Assembly: GCA_007121115.1 (NCBI GenBank)
Contig: SKMI01000076.1
Coordinates: 1-5,356 of the forward strand
Source of the DNA: Paracoccaceae bacterium
GTDB taxonomy: Bacteria > Pseudomonadota > Alphaproteobacteria > Rhodobacterales > Rhodobacteraceae
Reading direction: 5' to 3'
DNA length: 5,356 bases
A program made the translations under genes and the position numbers. The notes below the pieces were generated by a model, which ran no database searches, was not told the origin of the DNA, and saw only the letters and a list, made by a program, of their open reading frames with translations. This document shows positions 1 to 5,356 of this stretch, in pieces (positions within the stretch are counted from its first letter, which is position 1; each line of letters starts with the position of its first letter).

Positions 1-161
1 AAGGGGATGCTGTCTTCCTGTACCAGCCAGGCGGTGAAGCCACCGGGGGTTTCCACCGGGGTGATGTCAACCTCCGCGCGCAGCGGCAGGGTGGCAGCGA
101 TCAGCAGCGCCACGCCAAGGGCGCATACAGATGCCGTGCGGTGAAAAAGTGTCCGGCTCAT
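1..161 (-). CDS. Exported M16 family peptidase-like protein, N-terminal fragment
   Basis: Only the first 53 codons are in the window; the gene continues past position 1. The protein begins MSRTLFHRTAS, followed by a hydrophobic stretch and a likely signal-peptidase I site after LPLRA (residue 29), so it should enter the periplasm. The mature start reads EVDITPVETPGGFTAWLVQ, which resembles the first strand of M16 (pitrilysin/insulinase) domains of the second-partner type found next to active M16 genes in alphaproteobacteria. The start ATG overlaps the stop of the upstream M16 gene as ATGA, and a GGAG Shine-Dalgarno lies 8 nt before it, so the two are probably translationally coupled. Family knowledge suggests this partner often lacks the zinc motif and supplies substrate-binding residues, but that part lies outside the window. 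The M16 assignment is moderately firm; the inactive-partner role is inference. Confidence 0.8.
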   Translation of the reverse strand, partial: MSRTLFHRTASVCALGVALLIAATLPLRAEVDITPVETPGGFTAWLVQEDSIP

Positions 162-1522
162 TGCGACAGCTCCGCTTGTTGATCGTCACTCAGGGGCGGG
201 GTCAACCAGCCGGTGACGGCGTGATTGCGGTCGAGCACGCTTTCGGCGGCCGCCATGATATCTTCGGCTTCCACCGCCAGCAGCGCGTCCAGCCAGCCCT
301 CCACGTCATCGACCGTCAGGCCCACGCTCAGCCCCGTGCCGAATTCGCGCGCCCGCGCCTGCGCATCGTCCATGCCATAGATTTCCGAGGCCCGGATCTG
401 CACCCGCACCCGCTCCAGCGCGGCCTCGTCCGGGCCGGTTTCCAGAAAATCGGCCACCACACGGTCCAGCGCGTCCTCGGCGTCTTGCAGGCTCACCCCG
501 TCGGCGGGAGCGACCCCGAGGCTGAAGATGCCATAATCCCGCGCCGTGCCCATGTAGCCGGACCAGGCCGAAAGCGCGATTTCCTGATCGATGACCAGCG
601 CACGTTCCAGCACCGAGGTCCGCGAGGTCCCGCCCAGCAGCGCCGCCAGCATCTGCAGCGCGGCAGCTTCCGACTGGTCCCCGCTCTGGCGCACCGGGGC
701 CAGATACATGCGGCTGACGAAGGGCTGGCCGACGCGCGCATCCTCCAGAACAAGGCGCCGTTCGGCCAGTTGCGGTGGCTCCATGGGGCGCTCTGTGGGC
801 ACCGCATTCGGGTTCGGCGGGATGGGGCCGTAGTGCTCCTCGGCCAGCGCCAGCACCTCCTCGGCGCTCACGTCCCCGGCCACCACAAGGATCGCGTTGT
901 TGGGCCCATAGTGGAGCTCATGGAACTCCATGGCATGATCGCCGGTCAGCCGCTCCATCTCGTGCCGCCAGCCCAGGATCGGCACGCCGTAGGGGTGGTT
1001 CTGGAACAGGGCCGCGCGCATCTGCTCGTTCAGTTGCGCGTTGGGGCGGCTTTCCAGCACCTGCCCGCGCTCTTCCAGGATCACGCCGCGCTCGGGCAGC
1101 CATTCGGCCTCGGTGAAGGAGAGGTTGGCCATGCGGTCGGCCTCCATCTCCATCATCAGGTCCAGCCGGTCCGACGCCACGCGCTGGAAATACCCGGTGT
1201 AGTCGTAGCTGACAAAGGCATTGTCCCGCCCGCCCTGCGCCTCGACCACGGCCGAAAACTCGCCCGGATCGCGCGTGTCGGTGCCCTTGAACATCAGGTG
1301 TTCCAGGAAATGCGCGATGCCCGACCGCCCCGGCGGCTCATCCGCTGCCCCCGCGCGATACCATACCATATGCACGGCCACCGGCGCGCGGCGATCTTCG
1401 ATCACCACCACCTCCAGCCCGTTGTCGAGGGTGAAATGGCTGACGGGTTCCGCCCAGAGCGGGCGCGCGGCCAAGAGCAACATGACGAGCGAGAAGCGCA
1501 GCAGCACGGGCAGACCCTCCAT
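158..1522 (-). CDS. Exported M16B zinc metallopeptidase (pitrilysin-like)
   Basis: This 454-residue protein is a probable periplasmic zinc endopeptidase. Residues 1-24 form a signal peptide (hydrophobic core LVMLLLAA, cleavage after PLWA). The inverted zinc motif HFLEH is at residues 71-75. The third ligand is probably E151 in VILEERG, 76 residues after the last His, which is the family spacing. An N-terminal M16 domain (about 28-180) and a C-terminal M16 domain (about 190-370) fit the 430-460 residue size of single-subunit M16B proteins. The start is the ATG at 1522, preceded by a GGAA-type ribosome site. A TTG at 1573 would add 17 residues but has no visible ribosome site and would spoil the compact signal peptide. 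The gene overlaps the next M16 gene by 4 bp, which suggests a heterodimer. It lies 70 bp after plsY, with only a weak TTGAAC/TAAGCT promoter-like pair between. Its substrate is unknown. Confidence 0.93.
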   Translation of the reverse strand: MEGLPVLLRFSLVMLLLAARPLWAEPVSHFTLDNGLEVVVIEDRRAPVAVHMVWYRAGAADEPPGRSGIAHFLEHLMFKGTDTRDPGEFSAVVEAQGGRDNAFVSYDYTGYFQRVASDRLDLMMEMEADRMANLSFTEAEWLPERGVILEERGQVLESRPNAQLNEQMRAALFQNHPYGVPILGWRHEMERLTGDHAMEFHELHYGPNNAILVVAGDVSAEEVLALAEEHYGPIPPNPNAVPTERPMEPPQLAERRLVLEDARVGQPFVSRMYLAPVRQSGDQSEAAALQMLAALLGGTSRTSVLERALVIDQEIALSAWSGYMGTARDYGIFSLGVAPADGVSLQDAEDALDRVVADFLETGPDEAALERVRVQIRASEIYGMDDAQARAREFGTGLSVGLTVDDVEGWLDALLAVEAEDIMAAAESVLDRNHAVTGWLTPPLSDDQQAELSQ

Positions 1523-1592
1523 TACGGTTTTCCAGTAGCTTATGCGTGCGCTGAATGCGTTCAAGCCGGTCAACGCGAACGTGACAGCGCGC

Positions 1593-2198
1593 TCACTTGC
1601 GCCCGAAGCGCGGCTCGGTCCCGGCGAGCAGCCGCCCGATATTGGCGCGGTGCGACCAGAAGATCAGCGCCGCCATGGCCCCCAGCACGGCGAAGGCCGC
1701 CCCCTGCCCCGTGACCAGCGCCACCAGCGGCGCACCAGCCGCCGCCACCAGCGCCGAGAGCGAGGAGATGCGGGTCACCGCAAACACCGCTGCCCAGAGC
1801 GCGCAGGCGATAAGCCCCACCGGCCAGGCCAGCGCCAGCGCCACGCCAAGCCAGGTCGCCACCCCCTTGCCGCCCTTGAAGGCCAGGAAGACCGGGAAGA
1901 TATGGCCCAGGAACGCCGCCAGCCCCGCCGCCTGCGCCGCGTCCGCCCCGGCCACGGCCCATCCAATACCCACCGCCACCGCGCCCTTGGCCCCGTCCAG
2001 CAGAAGCGTCAGCGCCGCCGCCCCCTTGTTGCCGGTGCGCAGCACGTTCGTCGCGCCGATATTGCCCGAACCGATCCCGCGCAAATCCCCCAGCCCCAGC
2101 GCGCGCGCCACAAGCGGGCCGAAGGCCACCGAGCCGAGAGCATAACCCAGAAGCCCCAGCACCCCGATCAACCACAAGGGGGTCACCAGTTCCGGCAT
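1593..2198 (-). CDS. plsY: Glycerol-3-phosphate acyltransferase PlsY
   Basis: PlsY transfers an acyl chain from acyl-phosphate (made by PlsX) to sn-glycerol 3-phosphate, giving lysophosphatidic acid, the first committed step of phospholipid synthesis at the inner membrane. The 201-residue length is normal. All three family motifs are visible: GSGNIGATN at residues 43-51, the glycine-rich loop FKGGKG at 107-112 preceded by the conserved HIFP at 99-102, and the C-terminal SHRANIGRLLAGTE at 182-195. Hydrophobic segments fill the space between them, consistent with the known multi-pass topology. The ATG at 2198 is preceded by a GGGGAG Shine-Dalgarno located inside the end of the dihydroorotase-like gene, whose stop lies only 3 bp upstream, so the two genes share a transcript. 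No unusual residue is seen. A small dyad (1548-1590) follows the stop. Confidence 0.96.
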   Translation of the reverse strand: MPELVTPLWLIGVLGLLGYALGSVAFGPLVARALGLGDLRGIGSGNIGATNVLRTGNKGAAALTLLLDGAKGAVAVGIGWAVAGADAAQAAGLAAFLGHIFPVFLAFKGGKGVATWLGVALALAWPVGLIACALWAAVFAVTRISSLSALVAAAGAPLVALVTGQGAAFAVLGAMAALIFWSHRANIGRLLAGTEPRFGRK

Positions 2199-2201
2199 CG
2201 C

Positions 2202-3512
2202 TCACTCCCCTTCGAACGGGAACACGCGCGCGCCCCCGACCCATGTGCCCAGCACCCGCCCTTCCATCCGCGCGCCGTCAAAGGGCGTGTTTTTGGCCTT
2301 GGACTGCAGCGCGAACCGGTCCAGCACGAAGGGCGCGTCCGGATCGAACAGCACCAGATCGGCGGGCGCCCCCGGCGCCAGCCGCCCCCCCGGCAACCCC
2401 AGCCGCCGCGCCGGGTTCAGCGCCATGGCCCGCCAGAGCCGCGGCAGCGACAGCGCGCCCGCGTGATAAAGCCGCATCGCGGCGGGCAGCAGCGTCTCCA
2501 ACCCCACGGCCCCGGCGGCAGCGGCCTCGAAGGGCAGGCGCTTCGATTCCTCGTCCGCGGGCGTGTGCATGGAACAGATGACATCGATCAGCCCCGCCCC
2601 CACGGCATCGACCACCGCCAGCCGGTCCTCCTCGGCCCGCAAGGGCGGCGTCAGCTTGAAGAACGTGCGGTAATCGTCCAGGTCGAACTCGTTCAGCGTC
2701 AGATGATGGATCGACACGCCCGCCGTCACATCCAGCCCGTTGCCCTTGGCGCGCTCCAGCGCGGGCAGGCTGCGCGCGCAGGTGATCTGATCGGCGTGAT
2801 AGGCCACACCCGTCATCTCCACCAGCGCCATGTCGCGGTCGAACGCCATGCGCTCGGCCATGGGCGAGACACCGGGCAACCCCCGCAGCGCCGAAAACTT
2901 GCCGGAGGTCGCACAGGCCCCGCGCGACAGGCCGGGGTCCTGCGGATGCCCCACCACCAGCGCCCCCAGACCACGCGCATAGGTCAGACAGCGCGACAGC
3001 ACCCGCGTATCCTCCACCACCCGCGCCCCATCGGTAAACGCCACGGCACCCGCATCGCGCAGAAACCCGATCTCGGCCATCTCGCGCCCCGCGCGGCCGC
3101 GCGTCAGCGCCGCCATGTGGCGGACGCGCACCGGCGTCTCGGAGGCCGCCCGGCGAGTGACGAATTCCAGCACCTCGGGCGTGTCGATGGGCGGGTCGGT
3201 GTCCGGGCGCGCCACGATGGTGGTTACGCCGCCCGCCGCCGCCGCGCGGCCCGCAGAGCGGAAGCTTTCCACATGCCGCGCGCCGGGCTCGCCCAGATGC
3301 ACGCCCATGTCCACGATCCCCGGCGCCAGACACCTGCCCGCGCAATCGATCACCTGCGCCCCGCCTTCAGGCGCCGCGTCCTCTCCCAACACCTCGGCAA
3401 TCGCGCCGTCCTCGACCCGCAGCGCGCCTGCGCGCTCGACCCCGGCTTCGGGCCCGCCTTCGGGCCCGCCTTCGGGGTCGACCAGCCGTGCGTTGACAAA
3501 CCACAAGCTCAT
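2202..3512 (-). CDS. pyrC: Dihydroorotase-like protein, probably non-catalytic (PyrC'/PyrX type)
   Basis: This 436-residue protein has the amidohydrolase layout of class I dihydroorotase: a small beta domain at both ends and a TIM barrel between. Active dihydroorotase closes carbamoyl-aspartate to dihydroorotate in pyrimidine synthesis. Several signature residues are changed. The HxHLREPG motif reads GVHLGEPG (G70 replaces the first metal His, G74 the substrate Arg). PNT reads PDT (D104). HxST reads QITC (Q242). The catalytic TDHAPH reads SMHTPA (M315 replaces the Asp). D161 of FTD, H189, HH at 269-270 and PPLR at 289-292 are kept. It is therefore likely inactive, comparable to Pseudomonas PyrC', which supports aspartate transcarbamoylase assembly. 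That role is inference from substitutions and the nearby pyrB. Residues 13-22 are a GGPE micro-repeat. The ATG at 3512 has a weak ribosome site (GGTCGGAT). Automatic annotation would simply call it dihydroorotase. Confidence 0.9.
   Translation of the reverse strand: MSLWFVNARLVDPEGGPEGGPEAGVERAGALRVEDGAIAEVLGEDAAPEGGAQVIDCAGRCLAPGIVDMGVHLGEPGARHVESFRSAGRAAAAGGVTTIVARPDTDPPIDTPEVLEFVTRRAASETPVRVRHMAALTRGRAGREMAEIGFLRDAGAVAFTDGARVVEDTRVLSRCLTYARGLGALVVGHPQDPGLSRGACATSGKFSALRGLPGVSPMAERMAFDRDMALVEMTGVAYHADQITCARSLPALERAKGNGLDVTAGVSIHHLTLNEFDLDDYRTFFKLTPPLRAEEDRLAVVDAVGAGLIDVICSMHTPADEESKRLPFEAAAAGAVGLETLLPAAMRLYHAGALSLPRLWRAMALNPARRLGLPGGRLAPGAPADLVLFDPDAPFVLDRFALQSKAKNTPFDGARMEGRVLGTWVGGARVFPFEGE
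3446..3475. repeat. 12-bp tandem repeat inside the dihydroorotase-like gene
   Basis: Two perfect copies of CTTCGGGCCCGC (3446-3457 and 3458-3469) are followed by a half copy. On the coding strand they encode a PEGGPEGGPE stretch near residues 13-22. The unit is four codons, so changes in copy number keep the frame. It lies in the N-terminal beta domain, away from the barrel, and is probably a recent slippage product. Confidence 0.85.
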
Positions 3513-3575
3513 ATCCGACCGGCCATTTCTACCGAAACAAGCCTCACCCTACCCAAACCTGAAGGCGCCACTGCT

Positions 3576-3647
3576 CCGGCTTCATCTTGCCAAAAATAGC
3601 CCGGGGGGTGAGGTGCCGCAGGCACCGAGGGGGGCAGCGCCCCCCTT
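3576..3647. repeat. Intergenic double-hairpin repeat (TTTTTGGCAAGATGAAG element)
   Basis: Read on the minus strand, the element has a GC hairpin with a 7-bp GGGGGGC-type stem and 3-nt loop (arms 3629-3635 and 3639-3645, extended by one A-T pair), then a second hairpin of GGTGCC with GGCACC (3612-3617 and 3621-3626), then a C-rich run and the AT-rich core TATTTTTGGCAAGATGAAG (3581-3598). I recall near-identical cores in many intergenic regions of Rhodobacteraceae genomes, so I call it a dispersed repeat; this window has a single copy. The T-run lies about 14 nt from the nearer hairpin, so it is not a textbook intrinsic terminator. It separates the PH-like gene from the dihydroorotase-like gene and could reduce read-through or protect the upstream mRNA end. 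Confidence 0.65.
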
Positions 3648-3678
3648 CGCAAGGCCAACCAGAACCACTCCGGCCCGC

Positions 3679-4164
3679 TCATGCGCCCGCCCGCTTCAAC
3701 CGCCGGTCACGGGCCCGCAGGATCGTCTCCACCACGTCCTCGGCCCCAGCGACATGCTTGATCAGGTACTTGTCACCGGCCTTCGTGACCAGCTGTACAT
3801 CACCGAACAGCCGCCGCACGGCCGACAATTCCATCAGGTAGACATTGCGTCCCCCCGGCCCCACGAGGCGGCGGTTGGTCAGCACCCAATGCACCCCCAT
3901 CTGCTCGGAGTAGAGATACGCGCCGCGCGCCGCGATCGCCAGCACCGCGCCCAGCGAGCCGATGAACCAGTGCTCGGACCCGATGAAGGCCAGCACCATG
4001 CCCACAAGCCCCATGCCCAGCACTGCCAGCACCGTGTGGTCGCGCAGATAGGTGGCGCGGTCCGAGCGGATGTCGATCAGCCGCTTCTCGCCCTTCTCCA
4101 GGTCCACCACCGTGTCGGCCACGCGGGTCTCGGGGATGCGGGCGTCGGGGATGCGCTCAGCCAT
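3679..4164 (-). CDS. Small membrane protein with bacterial PH-like domain, function unknown
   Basis: I do not recognise a named gene. The 161-residue protein has a charged N-terminal tail (1-43), two probable transmembrane helices (about 45-62 and 66-85), then a soluble domain from about residue 90. WVLTNRRLV (93-101), followed by strands through LMELSAVRRL and VQLVTKAGDKYLIKHV and a C-terminal helix, resembles the bacterial PH-like (bPH/YdbS-type) fold, where T-N-x-R-L is typical. Such domains usually sit on the cytosolic face of the membrane, but no enzymatic role is established. The ATG overlaps the 3' end of pyrB by 8 bp, with GAGG 6 nt upstream, so it is probably translationally coupled to aspartate carbamoyltransferase. 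A 15-nt-spaced direct repeat (4130-4140 and 4145-4155) encodes two RIP units near its start. A role in pyrimidine synthesis is suggested only by position. Confidence 0.85.
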   Translation of the reverse strand: MAERIPDARIPETRVADTVVDLEKGEKRLIDIRSDRATYLRDHTVLAVLGMGLVGMVLAFIGSEHWFIGSLGAVLAIAARGAYLYSEQMGVHWVLTNRRLVGPGGRNVYLMELSAVRRLFGDVQLVTKAGDKYLIKHVAGAEDVVETILRARDRRLKRAGA

Positions 4165-5125
4165 CGGCGGCCTCGCGCAGCCGTTCGCGCTGGCGGGTCT
4201 CGCGCAGGGTGTCGGCGAGCCGCTCCATCACCGCCATGCGCACCGCGACACCCATCTCCACCTGCTCCTGAATGACCGAGCGGGTGATGTCGTCGGCGAT
4301 CATCCCGTCGATCTCGACCCCGCGGTTCATGGGCCCGGGGTGCATGACGATGGCATCGTCCTTCGCGCGGGCAAGCTTCGCCGCATCCAGCCCGTAGCGG
4401 GCGAAATATTCACGCTCGGACGGTATGAAGCCGCCGTCCATGCGCTCCTTCTGCAGGCGCAGCATCATCACCACGTCGGCCCCGTCCAGCCCGGCCTCCA
4501 TGTCCTCGAAGACCTCGCACCCCCAGTCGGCGGCGCCCGCGGGCATCAGCGTCGGCGGGCCGACCAGGCGCACCCGGCTTTCCATCCGGTTCAGCAGCAG
4601 GATGTTCGAGCGCGCCACGCGGGAATGCGCGATATCCCCGCAGATCGCCACCACCAGCCGGTGCAGCCGTCCCTTGGCTCGCCGGATGGTGAGCGCATCC
4701 AGCAGCGCCTGGGTCGGATGCTCGTGCCGCCCGTCACCAGCGTTGATCACCGCGCAATTGACCTTCTGCGCCAGGAGGTCCACCGCCCCCGAGAGCGGAT
4801 GGCGCACCACCAGCAGGTCCGGGTGCATGGCGTTGAGCGTCAGTGCCGTGTCGATCAGCGTCTCGCCCTTCTTCAGGCTGGAGTGCGCCATGGACATGGT
4901 CATCACATCAGCCCCCAGCCGCTTGCCCGCCAGTTCGAAACTGGCCTGGGTGCGGGTCGAGGCCTCGAAGAACATGTTGATCTGGGTCATGCCCGCCAGC
5001 GCGTCGGCGTGCTTGCTGGCCGACCGGTTGAGCGCGACGTAGGTTTCGGCGAGATCCAGCAGTGCGGTGACCTCGTCCGGGCGCAGCGGGTCGATACCCA
5101 GAAAATGCGTCCGCCTGAACGTCAT
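4157..5125 (-). CDS. pyrB: Aspartate carbamoyltransferase catalytic subunit
   Basis: PyrB condenses carbamoyl phosphate with aspartate to N-carbamoyl-aspartate, the committed step of cytosolic pyrimidine synthesis. The protein has 322 residues, normal for a catalytic chain. The carbamoyl-phosphate site STRT is at 56-59, SSLKKGET at 82-89 supplies the Ser/Lys loop from the neighbouring subunit, and HPTQ is at 136-139. The aspartate domain shows R169 in HSRVARSN, RLQKER at 223-228, and HPGPMNRG at 262-269. The chosen start is the ATG at 5125, 8 nt after a GGGGAG ribosome site and about 21 nt after the predicted transcription start. The frame stays open upstream to a TTG at 5272, but that extension would run through the promoter. 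No pyrI regulatory subunit follows; instead a dihydroorotase-like gene lies two genes downstream, suggesting a PyrB-PyrC' holoenzyme. All catalytic motifs look intact. Confidence 0.97.
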   Translation of the reverse strand: MTFRRTHFLGIDPLRPDEVTALLDLAETYVALNRSASKHADALAGMTQINMFFEASTRTQASFELAGKRLGADVMTMSMAHSSLKKGETLIDTALTLNAMHPDLLVVRHPLSGAVDLLAQKVNCAVINAGDGRHEHPTQALLDALTIRRAKGRLHRLVVAICGDIAHSRVARSNILLLNRMESRVRLVGPPTLMPAGAADWGCEVFEDMEAGLDGADVVMMLRLQKERMDGGFIPSEREYFARYGLDAAKLARAKDDAIVMHPGPMNRGVEIDGMIADDITRSVIQEQVEMGVAVRMAVMERLADTLRETRQRERLREAADG

Positions 5126-5137
5126 GCCGAAAGCTCC

Positions 5138-5153
5138 CCGCCTGCTGAGGCGG
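5138..5153. promoter_or_regulatory. Inverted repeat between pyrB -10 box and ribosome site
   Basis: A perfect 6-bp dyad, CCGCCT and AGGCGG with a 4-nt spacer, has one arm touching the last base of the -10 box (5153) and the other overlapping the Shine-Dalgarno (5134-5139). The predicted transcription start (about 5146) falls in its centre. It could be a repressor operator; a folded RNA element is less likely because half would not be transcribed. Function is inferred from position only. Confidence 0.4.
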
Positions 5154-5181
5154 TTATAGGAAGCGTGACCGGGTCGGGCAA
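5153..5181 (-). promoter_or_regulatory. Predicted sigma70-type promoter of pyrB
   Basis: On the minus strand, TTGCCC (5176-5181) and TATAAC (5153-5158) are separated by exactly 17 bp, matching 4 and 5 of 6 consensus bases. The start would fall near 5146, leaving a leader of about 21 nt. That is too short for a leader-peptide attenuator or a PyrR-type antiterminator, so any control should act at initiation or at the ribosome site. Confidence 0.7.
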
Positions 5182-5200
5182 GCACTGTTCGACCGCGCGC

Positions 5201-5241
5201 GCCACGCAGCCGTGGCCACGCCTCCGCACTGTGGCGCCACG
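5201..5241. repeat. Cluster of GCCACG/CGTGGC inverted motifs upstream of pyrB promoter
   Basis: GCCACG occurs at 5201, 5215 and 5236, and its complement CGTGGC at 5211. Two perfect 10-bp palindromes result: CGTGGCCACG (5211-5220) and GTGGCGCCAC (5231-5240). They lie about 55-95 bp upstream of the predicted start, where an activator or a second repressor dimer could bind. No known regulator site is recognised. Confidence 0.4.
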
Positions 5242-5246
5242 AGTGC

Positions 5247-5289
5247 AAAGGGGCGGGTAAAGGGGCGGGCAAGCGGGCGCTCCCGCCCC
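5247..5289. repeat. Direct repeat and GC hairpin, possible terminator of an upstream gene
   Basis: AAAGGGGCGGG occurs twice in tandem (5247-5257 and 5259-5269). The second copy also pairs with CCCGCCCC at 5282-5289, giving an 8-bp stem with a 12-nt loop. On the minus strand the stem is followed by TTTA, a poor T-tract, so it could be a weak terminator for a gene beyond the right edge. The remaining DNA to 5356 shows no supportable gene. Confidence 0.35.
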
Positions 5290-5339
5290 CGGGCTGGCGC
5301 CGCGAGTTCCCTGCGCCGCCGCCGGGGTTGGGCCGGGCC

Positions 5340-5356
5340 CGCGCGCCTTGCGCGCG
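5340..5356. repeat. GC inverted repeat at window edge
   Basis: CGCGCGC and GCGCGCG form a perfect 7-bp stem around a CTT loop. It may be the end of a structure or gene lying outside the window. In such GC-rich DNA short dyads of this kind are common, so little weight is placed on it. Confidence 0.3.

Noticed and set aside
1523..1573. TTG start adding 17 residues to the M16 peptidase
   Set aside because: No Shine-Dalgarno is visible before it, and the ATG at 1522 gives a compact signal peptide.
1548..1590. Terminator after plsY
   Set aside because: GCGCTG and CAGCGC pair across a 31-nt loop with a smaller imperfect dyad inside, but there is no T-tract and the stems are short.
131..1714. Plus-strand open frame of 527 codons
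   Set aside because: It is antisense to the M16 peptidase and the end of plsY, has low-complexity composition, and has no recognisable motif.
3513..3545. Separate promoter for the dihydroorotase-like gene
   Set aside because: A TAGAAA sequence could be a -10 box, but no acceptable -35 lies at the right distance and the leader would be about 7 nt.
1542..3599. Plus-strand open frame of 685 codons
   Set aside because: It lies opposite plsY and the dihydroorotase-like gene, both with clear family motifs. Its translation is rich in Arg, His, Pro and Gln with no recognisable domain, as expected of an antisense frame in GC-rich DNA.
4052..5260. Plus-strand open frame of 402 codons
   Set aside because: It is a shadow of pyrB and part of the PH-like gene. 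It crosses the pyrB promoter region and shows no family signature.
5126..5272. N-terminal extension of PyrB from a TTG codon
   Set aside because: It would run through the predicted promoter and transcription start, it is Arg/Ala/Pro-rich, and the ATG at 5125 has a good ribosome site and gives the normal family length.

Overview
The window is GC-rich DNA from an alphaproteobacterium, most likely of the Rhodobacterales/Rhodobacteraceae (Roseobacter/Rhodobacter type). This inference rests on three things: the gene order; the form of the dihydroorotase-like protein, which has a GVHLGEPG motif in place of HVHLREPG; and an intergenic element with a TATTTTTGGCAAGATGAAG core, which I recall as recurrent in this group. 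No database search was possible.

All supported genes lie on the minus strand, so transcription runs from high to low coordinates. In that order they are: an untranslated, repeat-rich region with a good sigma70-like promoter (5126-5356); pyrB, aspartate carbamoyltransferase (4157-5125); a small two-helix membrane protein with a bacterial PH-like domain, overlapping pyrB by 8 bp (3679-4164); a 166-bp intergenic stretch carrying a double-hairpin repeat; a dihydroorotase homologue that has lost several catalytic and metal-binding residues (2202-3512); plsY, glycerol-3-phosphate acyltransferase, 3 bp further on (1593-2198); a 70-bp gap; an exported M16 zinc peptidase (158-1522); and the start of a second exported M16 protein, joined to the first by an ATGA overlap and cut by the window edge (1-161).

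The pyrB and dihydroorotase-like products probably act together. The second protein looks non-catalytic and may be a structural partner of aspartate transcarbamoylase, like PyrC' of Pseudomonas. The real dihydroorotase should then be encoded elsewhere. PlsY makes lysophosphatidic acid at the inner membrane. The two M16 proteins look like a periplasmic heterodimeric peptidase. The long plus-strand reading frames opposite these genes are GC-driven shadows.

The most interesting items are the degenerate dihydroorotase, the PH-like membrane protein coupled to pyrB, the hairpin repeat inside the pyr cluster, and the inverted repeats around the pyrB promoter. I found no wholly new system, RNA gene, CRISPR array or insertion sequence.
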